This document shows, piece after piece, positions 16,956 through 24,864 of a stretch of 64,000 nt of DNA. The DNA is taken from positions 1 to 64,000 of the forward strand of contig DKFC01000008.1 in the NCBI GenBank assembly GCA_002452745.1, in the 5' to 3' direction. Source of the stretch: Firmicutes bacterium UBA6806. Its GTDB lineage: Bacteria; Bacillota; Clostridia; Peptostreptococcales; Acidaminobacteraceae. The notes beneath the pieces were generated by a model. It was not told where the DNA came from. It worked only from the letters and a program-made list of their open reading frames with translations, and made no database searches. The position numbers and the translations under genes were made by a program. Position 1 is the first letter of the stretch; every line of letters begins with the position of its first letter.

Positions 16956-18329
16956 TTACATAGGGAGTGAATGAAGAATAATCGTAAAGATTACCATTCC
17001 CAGCAATGCAAATGGATATGTTGCACCATAACCTGCTGCTGGATCATCAGAGCCAACTGCTTCAACTGCTGCTCCAAGACCTGGAGTAGAAGTCATACCA
17101 CCACAAATTGCGCCTGAAAGCATAATCCAGTTAATTTTGAACACATAACGTCCAATGATGTACCCAATCATCATTGCAACAACACCAACAACCAATGAAA
17201 CAATCGCTAAATTAACACCAGGACCTGCTAAAGCGTCAACAACTGCAAAACCATATCGGAGACCAACGATTGCCAAGAAGAATGCCAATGAAAGTTCTCT
17301 GATAACACCAAGTATTTTACCGTTCATTCTAAAGTTGATAAATCCAATTTTACCAATGTAACCAAGAATCAACGATCCAATAAGTGCTCCACCTGTTGCG
17401 CCTAAGCTGAACTTGCCAAGGTGAATAAAACTGAGGTCTAAAGTCACAAGACCAATGGTATACCCAAAGAAACAAGCGAATGCAAACGCAATGATATCAA
17501 ATGTAACTTCAGGAATTTCTTTTCCTGTTTTACCTGCTCTTGCTTCAGACATTTCCTTTGCAAAAATTTGTTTTTCTTGTTCAACATTTATCCTAAAGAT
17601 TTTAGGGAAAAAGTTCATGGCGATAATAACGATTAATACGCCAAATGGATAACCGATAGCATGACCGACACCAATCCCTGCTTCTGCATTTTTAATGAAC
17701 TGAGTTTTTTGATCTTCAGTCAATGCAGTTGTTGTTGCAGGATCTAAATCTTCTCCTAAAATGTCAAAAAATTTCTCTTTTTCTTCAACTGTCATGGTGT
17801 CAAATTTTGCAACTTGTCCAGTCGCATGCTTTCTTGCAGTTTCAATTGCCGCTGCAAGTCCAGGAGAACTTGTTAAAGCACCTGTGTAAACACCTGAGAT
17901 TTCGTAAGGGTTTTGTCCTTTAAATACAAATGTCATACCGTAAGTTGCGCCAGCTCCAAGCAAAGTGATGATGAAGCCCATAACAATAAATTTTGCGCCG
18001 TACTTCTTAAGAACAACATTGATGTCTTTTGCTGCTAATAAACCAACTGCAACAACGAATAATACCAAAAATAATGTAAAAAAACCTTTGTCAACTACGC
18101 CAGCTTTTATCAGTGAAGATGCCGACTTATATGCCGATGCATTGTCTTCTCCGATTTTCTTAGCGAAGTTCATCATAAACCACCCAATTGGTAAGCCAGT
18201 AAATAGCGCGCCGGATGTACCAAAATTAAACTTACCAAATTTGATCTTACCGAATAACAAACCCGTTACAACAGTTATAAACATAAGAATAAACGGATCC
18301 ATTAGCCACTTCATGTAATCAAAACTCAT
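16956..18329 (-). CDS. Aspartate/alanine exchanger-type (AspT/YidE/YbjL) membrane transporter
   Basis: This 457-residue inner-membrane protein has about ten to twelve hydrophobic segments. It shows the internal duplication of the aspartate:alanine exchanger family, with related motifs TSSPGLAAAIE in the first half and GGMTSTPGLGAAVEAV in the second. A hydrophilic loop of about 100 residues lies between the repeats. Known members exchange amino acids or dicarboxylates, but the substrate here cannot be read from sequence. The ATG has GAAGGGG upstream. It is the first gene of an operon with the DUF3870 gene and lies behind a long structured leader. Confidence 0.8.
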   Translation of the reverse strand: MSFDYMKWLMDPFILMFITVVTGLLFGKIKFGKFNFGTSGALFTGLPIGWFMMNFAKKIGEDNASAYKSASSLIKAGVVDKGFFTLFLVLFVVAVGLLAAKDINVVLKKYGAKFIVMGFIITLLGAGATYGMTFVFKGQNPYEISGVYTGALTSSPGLAAAIETARKHATGQVAKFDTMTVEEKEKFFDILGEDLDPATTTALTEDQKTQFIKNAEAGIGVGHAIGYPFGVLIVIIAMNFFPKIFRINVEQEKQIFAKEMSEARAGKTGKEIPEVTFDIIAFAFACFFGYTIGLVTLDLSFIHLGKFSLGATGGALIGSLILGYIGKIGFINFRMNGKILGVIRELSLAFFLAIVGLRYGFAVVDALAGPGVNLAIVSLVVGVVAMMIGYIIGRYVFKINWIMLSGAICGGMTSTPGLGAAVEAVGSDDPAAGYGATYPFALLGMVIFTIILHSLPM

Positions 18330-18558
18330 AACTTAATACCCCTTCTCATTCAATATATTAGTTAACGAATCTTGAATTGCCCCTAGTGCTCCTCACAGGT
18401 AAAAAGGCGGAAAACCCTTCGCTACGGAGAGCATGCAGACAATAAAAAAGCACAGCAAAATTGTACCGAATTAATCGTACAGTTCGCTATGCCGTGATAT
18501 CAATACGTGTCGATGACGGGAAATCACCGTATATTGGTTTGGCGCAGTTTGTTAACTT
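18330..18558 (-). promoter_or_regulatory. Structured 5' leader, candidate attenuating riboregulator
   Basis: About 230 nt separate the predicted transcription start from the transporter start codon. In 5'-to-3' order on the minus strand the leader has a bulged hairpin (18536-18501), a strong terminator hairpin with U6 (18492-18440), a third helix (18433-18387, outer pairs TGCTC/GAGCA) and then the ribosome-binding site. I did not recognise it as any riboswitch or T-box class; the T-box UGGNACC sequence is absent. Confidence 0.55.
18440..18492 (-). terminator. Intrinsic terminator (attenuator) inside the transporter leader
   Basis: Arms 18477-18492 and 18450-18466 (GCATAGCGAACTGTAC with GTACAATTTTGCTGTGC on the minus strand) form about 15 pairs, including U-G and G-U wobbles valid only in the minus-strand RNA. 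TTTTTTATTG follows. It lies downstream of a promoter and about 110 nt before the transporter start, as an attenuator would. It could also end a separate short RNA. Confidence 0.75.
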
Positions 18559-18564
18559 AATAAC

Positions 18565-18573
18565 ATTATACCA
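18565..18573 (-). promoter_or_regulatory. Extended -10 promoter of the transporter leader
   Basis: TGG-TATAAT on the minus strand (TATAAT at 18565-18570), with A/T-rich DNA upstream and only a weak -35 at 17 bp spacing (TTTAAA). Confidence 0.55.
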
Positions 18574-18685
18574 TAAGTTGTCTGAAATTTAAAACACTTT
18601 TATTACTTAATTTTAATTTTTTTTTGCAATTATTTTATTTCGTTTTTGTAATATATAGGTTCGATACCCGTTTCGTTACGGTTTG

Positions 18686-19270
18686 TTAATATTTTCGCTT
18701 CAAAATAACGTTTAACCAATAATGACCTTTTTTATTTGGCCTCGCATCCTCGGTTTTCCACATTTCCGATATGTTAAACTTTTCACAACCACTAATCATT
18801 TCACTGAACTTAACTTCGTTGTAATCGTTGAAATACCTGCCGTGACGATACTTTTCTGTGTCTCCATACTTGAAAGAAACATATAGACTTCCCTTCATTT
18901 TTAGTGCCTCTGCACAATTTTCAAACGCCTTTAACATCTCTTCTTCTGTTAAATGTAAGAAAACAGCACTTGCCCATATTGCATGAAACTCATCTTTATA
19001 TTGCATATCTCTTACATCAACCAACAGCACTTCATTACTAAGTAATATCTTACCCCTCGAGACAATTTCCTCAGCAAAATCTATAGAAACGACTTCATAG
19101 CCCTTTTTATCAAAATGCAAACTGTCTCTACCTGATCCGAAACCGACATCGAGAATTTTCTGACCTTTCTTCAAATAAGGTTCAAATCGCTCATATATCG
19201 GTTTCAAATCGACATTTAGAGTGTTATTTATAAACTCCTTTGCGTGCTTGTTATAGTATTGTTGAATCAA
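18686..19270 (-). CDS. Class I SAM-dependent methyltransferase, substrate unknown
   Basis: The 194-residue protein has the Rossmann methyltransferase fold: motif I is ILDVGFGSGRDSLHF (about residues 40-54), the acidic end of beta-2 is VVSIDFAEEI, and a motif IV-like segment is FHAIWASAVFLHL. The C-terminal part suggests a small-molecule substrate but does not identify it. The start is a TTG at 19270 with GGAGG upstream. It follows fumB by 36 bp with no terminator between, so it may be the last gene of the thioesterase-fumarase operon. No link to fumarase function is evident. Confidence 0.85.
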   Translation of the reverse strand: MIQQYYNKHAKEFINNTLNVDLKPIYERFEPYLKKGQKILDVGFGSGRDSLHFDKKGYEVVSIDFAEEIVSRGKILLSNEVLLVDVRDMQYKDEFHAIWASAVFLHLTEEEMLKAFENCAEALKMKGSLYVSFKYGDTEKYRHGRYFNDYNEVKFSEMISGCEKFNISEMWKTEDARPNKKGHYWLNVILKRKY

Positions 19271-19306
19271 TCTAAAGCACCTCCATTTATAAACATTTTA
19301 ATCAAG

Positions 19307-19861
19307 TTAAACTGTTTTATATTTTTCTCTTTCAGTTTGATAGAGGTTGTTCCCCTCTGCATCAATAACGACAATTGCCGGCAGGTCTTCAACCGTTAAT
19401 TTTCGGATTGCTTCTGTTCCAAGATCTTCATAGGCAATCACTTCACTTGTTTTAACGGCATTTGCTATTAATGCCCCTGCACCACCTATTGCAGCAAAGT
19501 AAACCGCTCTGTGTTTCTTCATTCCCTCGACGACCACTTCATTTCTCATACCTTTTCCAATCATGCCCTTTAGTCCAAGTTCAAGCAGTGGAACAGTGAG
19601 ATCATCCATCCGATAACTGGTTGTAGGTCCACACGAACCAATTACTTCTCCCGGCTTTGCCGGCGCTGGTCCTACATAGTAGATAATTTGACCCTTAAGA
19701 TCAAAAGGCAAGGATGCACCCTTTTTTATGGCGTCCACCAATCTAAGGTGCGCTGCATCTCTTCCTGTATAAACAATTCCAGATATCAAAACTTGATCGC
19801 CTGACTTCAATGCGTTTACAGCTTCTTCACTTAAAGGTGTTTTCAGTTTAATTTTATCCAT
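19307..19861 (-). CDS. fumB: Class I fumarate hydratase, beta subunit
   Basis: This is the C-terminal half of the two-subunit iron-sulfur hydro-lyase that interconverts fumarate and malate. The 184-residue protein has SGIVYTGRDAAHLR, YVGPAPAKPGEVIGSCGPTT and GMIGKGMRN, as in the fumarase/L(+)-tartrate dehydratase beta family. The ATG at 19861 has AGGAGG just upstream, and the GTG two codons earlier overlaps that site. It starts 9 bp after the alpha subunit gene. The short beta subunit could equally belong to a tartrate dehydratase, but the metabolic setting favours fumarase. Confidence 0.9.
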   Translation of the reverse strand: MDKIKLKTPLSEEAVNALKSGDQVLISGIVYTGRDAAHLRLVDAIKKGASLPFDLKGQIIYYVGPAPAKPGEVIGSCGPTTSYRMDDLTVPLLELGLKGMIGKGMRNEVVVEGMKKHRAVYFAAIGGAGALIANAVKTSEVIAYEDLGTEAIRKLTVEDLPAIVVIDAEGNNLYQTEREKYKTV

Positions 19862-19870
19862 GTGCACCTC

Positions 19871-20713
19871 CTAAATGGTCACTTCAAGATGCCTTGACGC
19901 ATGACAGTTGATGTTTACGACAACAGGCAGTCCCGCTATATGAGTGGGATATACTTCGACATTGACACCAAGTGCTGTTGTGGAACCACCAAGCCCTTGC
20001 GGCCCAATGCCAAGTGCATTTATTTGCTTTAGCAATCTGATTTCAAGATCCCTGATATGCTCAAATTCACTTTGAGATTCCAGGTCTCTCATGAGGGCTT
20101 TTTTAGCAATCTGTGCTGCTTTATCAATCGTTCCGCCTATCCCAACGCCCACAACTATAGGCGGACATGGGTTTGGCCCTGCCATAGAAACAGTTTCCAC
20201 AACAAACGCCTCCACACCTTTAATCCCATCAGAGGGTTTGAGCATCTTAGACCTTGACATGTTTTCACTGCCGAATCCCTTAGCTGCCAATTTAATCTTA
20301 ATCTGGTCGCCTTCTACGATATCGTAGTAGATAATTCCTGGCGTATTGTCCTTCGTGTTCTGACGAATCAGCGGATCGCCAACCACCGATTTTCTGAGAT
20401 AGCCATCTCCATAGCCCTCTCTAATCCCCTGATTGATGGCATCTGTGATATTGCCATCAATCAGGGTTACCTCTTGACCAACTTCCACAAACGCAACAAT
20501 CATCCCTGTATCCTGACAGAGGGGAACTTCTTTATTAGCTGCAATTTTAGAGTTTTCTACTAAATCAAGAAGAATTGCCTTCCCAATAGGTGACACTTCC
20601 TTTTCCAGATTTTCTTCAAAAGATTTCTTGATATCATCTCCAATAAAGTAGTTCATATCCATGCACATTTGCTTGACGGCTTCCCTGATTTTCGACACGC
20701 TTATTTCTCTCAT
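19871..20713 (-). CDS. fumA: Class I fumarate hydratase, alpha subunit
   Basis: This subunit carries the oxygen-sensitive [4Fe-4S] cluster. The three expected cysteine ligands are visible: Cys66 (PLCQDTG), Cys183 (GPNPCPP) and Cys270 (NINCHASRH). The 280-residue length fits the split alpha subunit of anaerobes. I chose the ATG at 20713, preceded by AGGAGGG. The gene lies 15 bp after the thioesterase gene, with its ribosome-binding site next to the stop codon, so translation is probably coupled. Confidence 0.93.
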   Translation of the reverse strand: MREISVSKIREAVKQMCMDMNYFIGDDIKKSFEENLEKEVSPIGKAILLDLVENSKIAANKEVPLCQDTGMIVAFVEVGQEVTLIDGNITDAINQGIREGYGDGYLRKSVVGDPLIRQNTKDNTPGIIYYDIVEGDQIKIKLAAKGFGSENMSRSKMLKPSDGIKGVEAFVVETVSMAGPNPCPPIVVGVGIGGTIDKAAQIAKKALMRDLESQSEFEHIRDLEIRLLKQINALGIGPQGLGGSTTALGVNVEVYPTHIAGLPVVVNINCHASRHLEVTI

Positions 20714-20728
20714 AAACCCTCCTGTCAA

Positions 20729-21112
20729 CTACTTTTCATTGACTCGTTTCAGGAACTTTTCTGAATCAATCACATATCTTCCATGTGTCCCTTCACCGAT
20801 TTTTTCCTTTTCATCAAACGCAACCACTTCAAATGTCAGCTTTTTCCCATCAATTTCAATCAGTGTTGCAGTTGCAGTCACTTTCATATTCATTGGCGTT
20901 GCCGACATGTGCTTGACGTTGACAAAAGTCCCAACAGTGGATTGGCCCTCAGGAAGTCCCGTTTCTGCACATTTTAACGCAGCATTTTCCATTAGACCAA
21001 TCATCATCGGTGTTGAAAAAACAAAAATACTGCCGCTTCCAAACGCCGCTGCGGTATGTTTTTCTTCAACGACCAATTCAGAAGTAAACTTATCTCCAAC
21101 TTTTAGTGTCAT
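20729..21112 (-). CDS. FlK-like hotdog-fold acyl-CoA thioesterase
   Basis: The 127-residue protein is a single hotdog domain resembling fluoroacetyl-CoA thioesterase FlK and related uncharacterised proteins. Thr34, Glu42 and His68 have the same spacing (8 and 26 residues) as the FlK catalytic triad Thr42, Glu50, His76, as I recall it. That suggests hydrolysis of a short acyl-CoA. The physiological substrate is unknown; fluoroacetyl-CoA itself is unlikely here. It is the first gene of the fumarase operon, with GGAGG upstream. Confidence 0.85.
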   Translation of the reverse strand: MTLKVGDKFTSELVVEEKHTAAAFGSGSIFVFSTPMMIGLMENAALKCAETGLPEGQSTVGTFVNVKHMSATPMNMKVTATATLIEIDGKKLTFEVVAFDEKEKIGEGTHGRYVIDSEKFLKRVNEK

Positions 21113-21133
21113 TTTCTCACCTCCTTCACCTTT

Positions 21134-21143
21134 ATTCTATCAT
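21134..21143 (-). promoter_or_regulatory. Possible extended -10 promoter of the thioesterase-fumarase operon
   Basis: TGA-TAGAAT on the minus strand, about 20 bp before the ATG. No good -35 is seen. Confidence 0.35.
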
Positions 21144-21198
21144 AAACGCAACTTCACGCTTATGCAAATTATTTTGGCACTTCACGCCTTTCTCCGTT

Positions 21199-21236
21199 AT
21201 AAAAAAAATGAAGTTCACTTTTAAAGGAACTTCATC
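21199..21236 (-). terminator. Terminator of the tilS-ftsH operon
   Basis: TGAAGTTC/GAACTTCA stem (21209-21216 with 21227-21234) followed by TTTTTTTT on the minus strand, about 60 bp after the ftsH stop. Confidence 0.9.
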
Positions 21237-21296
21237 TTTGTCTCTCCGTCTTTGCTTAAACGGTCTATTGGATACTTTTCTCTTTGATTTAATTGA

Positions 21297-23309
21297 TTAC
21301 TTTTTTTCCTCGTCTTCAGGTTTATCATCAGACAGGGAAATTTCCTCATTTTTAATGGCATCAAATGCCTTTTGAGGTGTTTCATCGCTCATTTCCTTGA
21401 ATTTTTCGTTGAGCTTTTCATAAGCCGCTCTTTCACGTTCTTCAAGTTCTTTAGCTAAGCGTTTTTCCTCTTCGATTTTTGATCTTTCAGAGGTAATTTT
21501 TTCACTTAGGGCTTCAATGCCGTTTTCAAAAGCCAGCTTGAATTCCTCACCACTGATTGTCTCATATTTGAGAAGCGCTTCAGCAATGACGTGAAGTTTG
21601 TCTATGTTTTCTTCAAGAAGCGAATACGCCTTATCATAAGATTTATCGACAATATTTCTGACTTCTCGGTCGATTTCAGCTGCAACATGTTCAGAGTAGT
21701 TCTTCATGGAAGTGAAATCCCTTCCCAAAAAGACTTCGTCTTCTGTATCATAACTCATCGATCCTAAGTTTTCACTCATTGCATATTTAGTTACCATAGC
21801 CCTTGCAATTTTCGTTACCCTTGAGAGGTCATTTTGAGCGCCTGTACTGATGTCGCCAAGAATAAGACTTTCAGCAACACGACCTCCGAGCAAGATAATC
21901 AATTCTTTTTCCATGCTCTTCTTAGTGGCGTAACTTCTGTCCTCTTCTGGAAGCTGCATTGTAAATCCACCAGCTCTACCCCTTGGGATAATCGTCACTT
22001 GATGAACTGGATCTGTCTCTGGCAATACTTGAGCCAATATGGCATGACCCGCCTCATGATAAGCTGTGAGCTTTCTTTCTTTTGGACTCACCAAACGGCT
22101 TTTCTTTTCAACACCTGCGATAACTTTTGTTATCGCCTCTTTAATCGTTTCCATGCGGATGATTTTGTCATCTTTTCTAGCAGACAAAAGTGCTGCTTCG
22201 TTCATGACATTTTCGAGGTCTGCCGGTGTGAACCCTGGTGTACTCTGCGCGAGTACTTGATAATTTACATCTTCAGAAGTCGGTTTATTCTTAGAGTGAA
22301 CTTTTAAGATTTGCTCACGTTCTCTGATATCAGGAACGCCAACCATAACTTGTCTGTCAAATCGACCTGGTCTCAAAAGAGCTGGGTCCAATATATCAGG
22401 TCTATTGGTTGCAGCGATGACAATGATGCCTTGATTATCGCCAAATCCATCCATTTCAACGAGCAATTGATTCAGAGTTTGCTCTCTTTCATCATGACCG
22501 CCGCCAAGTCCAGCCCCTCTTTTTCGTCCTACTGCATCAATTTCGTCAATAAAGACGATACAAGGGGAATTCTTTTTTGCTTCCTCAAATAAGTCTCTAA
22601 CTCTAGATGCCCCAACGCCGACAAACATTTCGACGAAGTCAGAACCTGATATGGTGTAAAATGGCACGCCAGCCTCACCAGCACATGCTTTTGACAAGTA
22701 TGTCTTACCAGTTCCCGGAGGGCCTACCATGAGAATTCCCTTTGGAATCCTAGCACCAAGCGCCAGATATTTTCTCGGATTCTTCAAGAAATCAACGATT
22801 TCTTGCATTTCTTCTTTTTCCTCTTTTAAGCCAGCAACATCGGCAAATGTGATTTTCTTGCCGCTATCCTTAACCATCTTAGCCCTGCTCTTCCCAAATG
22901 ACATGACTCTTGAGCCTCCACCTTGGGAATTTTGCATGAACACAAACCAGAAGACAATTATCAAAAGGAACATAATCACCGTCGGTAATATTTCGATAAA
23001 GAAAGGTGTGTTAGCTGGGGGAATGCCTGTTACTTTTAAATTTTCAATTTTACTGATATTTTCACCGGTAATTGGCGAAAGCATACTCGGAACATACGTT
23101 TCGAAAAGGGTTTGATCTGTTAACTCCCCAGTGATCTTGTTCCCATCAATTCGAAGTTCCTTAACCAAGTCGCTGCTGAGTTTTTCGTTGAACTCATCAT
23201 AAGACAATTCAACTGATTTCACAACGCTGTTCTTGGTCATCATAACGAGTATTAAAATCCCTATGAATATAGCAATATATATTGATGCATTTTTCAAATT
23301 TTTATTCAT
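21297..23309 (-). CDS. ftsH: ATP-dependent zinc metalloprotease FtsH
   Basis: FtsH is the hexameric membrane AAA+ protease that degrades misfolded membrane proteins and short-lived regulators. The 670-residue protein has two N-terminal membrane helices (about residues 8-25 and 105-125) around an external domain. The AAA module has Walker A GPPGTGKT at 196-203 and Walker B IVFIDEIDAVG. The zinc-binding HEAGH (AYHEAGHAILA) is present in the protease domain. The C-terminus is a charged Glu/Lys-rich coiled coil. The ATG at 23309 has AAGGAGGG upstream. It follows tilS, as in many Firmicutes, but the usual hpt gene between them is absent. Confidence 0.98.
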   Translation of the reverse strand: MNKNLKNASIYIAIFIGILILVMMTKNSVVKSVELSYDEFNEKLSSDLVKELRIDGNKITGELTDQTLFETYVPSMLSPITGENISKIENLKVTGIPPANTPFFIEILPTVIMFLLIIVFWFVFMQNSQGGGSRVMSFGKSRAKMVKDSGKKITFADVAGLKEEKEEMQEIVDFLKNPRKYLALGARIPKGILMVGPPGTGKTYLSKACAGEAGVPFYTISGSDFVEMFVGVGASRVRDLFEEAKKNSPCIVFIDEIDAVGRKRGAGLGGGHDEREQTLNQLLVEMDGFGDNQGIIVIAATNRPDILDPALLRPGRFDRQVMVGVPDIREREQILKVHSKNKPTSEDVNYQVLAQSTPGFTPADLENVMNEAALLSARKDDKIIRMETIKEAITKVIAGVEKKSRLVSPKERKLTAYHEAGHAILAQVLPETDPVHQVTIIPRGRAGGFTMQLPEEDRSYATKKSMEKELIILLGGRVAESLILGDISTGAQNDLSRVTKIARAMVTKYAMSENLGSMSYDTEDEVFLGRDFTSMKNYSEHVAAEIDREVRNIVDKSYDKAYSLLEENIDKLHVIAEALLKYETISGEEFKLAFENGIEALSEKITSERSKIEEEKRLAKELEERERAAYEKLNEKFKEMSDETPQKAFDAIKNEEISLSDDKPEDEEKK

Positions 23310-23336
23310 AGCACCCTCCTTACGCATCTTATAATT

Positions 23337-24698
23337 TTAGCACAATTCTAATACTTCAACAATATCTATAAAGCTAATTAACAGAATGTTTTCAGTTTCT
23401 TCAGTGATTTTACAACTTTCACACATTCTGAGTGGATGCACCCATAATATTTTGTGCTCATCGCATACAATCCACAATTTATCTCGCTGACTCTGTGGAA
23501 TTTTTTCATCAATTAGGAAATCCTTGAGTTTCTTATGACCTCTCATTCCCAAAGGATTAAAAACATCTCCATTTTTTCGATGTCTCAGGGACACGCTGCC
23601 CTCAACACTCTCTACATCCAGTGCAACTGTGTTTTGAAAGTCCAGCCTTCCCCTTATCTTGAGGTACTGGTCTTTGGAAATCTGCTTTGTGTAGAGTTCT
23701 GGAATTGGGTCTGGCTTGTCCTTTTCATTGATTTTCTCCACGAAGAGTTCATCATAGGTCATGCGCACTTGGTGCAGTACATCTAAATAGACCACGGTTC
23801 CAGTTTGTCTTAAGGTACAGGCTCTCCTCACTAAATCAAGCGAGATGTTTTTTAGATTTCCCTTTACATGTGAAATACTGAGACGCATCAACTGTAGTCT
23901 TTCAGCTTCTTGAAGTGCATCAAATTTATTTTTATCAATCCTCACACTGTTATTTTCCCGTTTACAACAGTCATTAAACAATTTCTCTGTGTGAACCTGC
24001 CAAAATTCCTTGTCATTTTTCATCAGTTGTATTGTTTTGTAGAGTGTCGCGTCCAGTCCCGGATTATAGGATTGCCTCAAAGATGGCAGAAGTTCATTTC
24101 TGATTCTGTTTCGCAGGTAATTGTTTTCATCGTTTGTATGATCTCGTCTCGGACTTAGTTCATTTTCCATACAATAAGACTCGATCTCCTCTCTGGACAC
24201 ATCCAGTAGAGGTCTTATGTAGACGTCATCACGCTTGTAGTCAATTGACGATAAGCCATCTATTCCAGAGCCCCTAAACAAGTTGATAAAGAATGTCTCA
24301 ATCAAATCGTTCCGATTGTGAGCCACTGCAATCTTTTGCGCATTTTCAGCTACTTTTACCTTTTGAAAATACTGATATCGAATGCGTCTACCCGCGTCTT
24401 CAAAAGAGGTTCCCACTTCTTTTGCATATTCACTGACATCTATTCGATAGCTGAAAACAGGAATCTCATAACTTTTGCAAAATGCTTTCACGAAAGCCTC
24501 ATCATCATTTGCAAATTTTCCCCTGAACATATGATTTATATGAACTGCAATCAATTCTATCTTCAACGTTTTTCTAAAATGGTATAGAGCATGAAGCATT
24601 GCCAGTGAGTCGGGCCCACCGGAAAGTCCCACGACGATTTTGTCGCCCTCATGGACCATTTGATGTTTATCAATTGTTTCAAGCATTTGTTTAATCAC
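23337..24698 (-). CDS. tilS: tRNA(Ile)-lysidine synthase
   Basis: TilS modifies C34 of the CAU-anticodon tRNA-Ile to lysidine so that it reads AUA. The 453-residue protein has the PP-loop SGGPDS at residues 26-31, an N-type ATPase core of about 220 residues, and the C-terminal TilS domains with LRHRKNGDVFNPLGMRGHKKLKDF. The start is a GTG at 24698 with AGGAG upstream; an ATG four codons later is possible. It starts the tilS-ftsH operon. Confidence 0.96.
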   Translation of the reverse strand: MIKQMLETIDKHQMVHEGDKIVVGLSGGPDSLAMLHALYHFRKTLKIELIAVHINHMFRGKFANDDEAFVKAFCKSYEIPVFSYRIDVSEYAKEVGTSFEDAGRRIRYQYFQKVKVAENAQKIAVAHNRNDLIETFFINLFRGSGIDGLSSIDYKRDDVYIRPLLDVSREEIESYCMENELSPRRDHTNDENNYLRNRIRNELLPSLRQSYNPGLDATLYKTIQLMKNDKEFWQVHTEKLFNDCCKRENNSVRIDKNKFDALQEAERLQLMRLSISHVKGNLKNISLDLVRRACTLRQTGTVVYLDVLHQVRMTYDELFVEKINEKDKPDPIPELYTKQISKDQYLKIRGRLDFQNTVALDVESVEGSVSLRHRKNGDVFNPLGMRGHKKLKDFLIDEKIPQSQRDKLWIVCDEHKILWVHPLRMCESCKITEETENILLISFIDIVEVLELC

Positions 24699-24753
24699 TG
24701 TGCACTCCTGATTCCTCCCTGAAATTAGCAGGTTTCACTGATGGGCAGGGTCT

Positions 24754-24783
24754 TTTATATTGTAACATTTTTTCGGGTAACAA
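24754..24783 (-). promoter_or_regulatory. Promoter of the tilS-ftsH operon
   Basis: TTGTTA (24778-24783), an 18-bp spacer and TATAAA (24754-24759), directly after the terminator of the sugar operon. Confidence 0.5.
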
Positions 24784-24799
24784 ACCATGAAAAATATAA

Positions 24800-24842
24800 T
24801 ATTGAAAAGAGCCGCCACGACGCAATTGTCGTAACAGCTCTT
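24800..24842 (-). terminator. Terminator of the LacI/GH3/sugar ABC operon
   Basis: A 15-bp stem (24807-24821 with 24828-24842), with three U-G pairs that exist only in the minus-strand RNA, followed by TTTTCAAT. Confidence 0.85.
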
Positions 24843-24864
24843 CTAAAAAATGATAACTTGGGGT

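Noticed and set aside
18387..18433. Known riboswitch (glycine, fluoride, ZTP, cobalamin or T-box) in the transporter leader
   Set aside because: The signature sequences of these classes, as far as I know them, are not present; kept as an unassigned structured RNA.
19861..19867. GTG start two codons upstream for fumB
   Set aside because: It overlaps the AGGAGG sequence, which is better placed for the ATG at 19861.
20661..21224. 187-residue plus-strand open frame
   Set aside because: It lies antisense to the thioesterase and the start of fumA, both well supported; low-complexity Ser/Phe composition is typical of a shadow frame.
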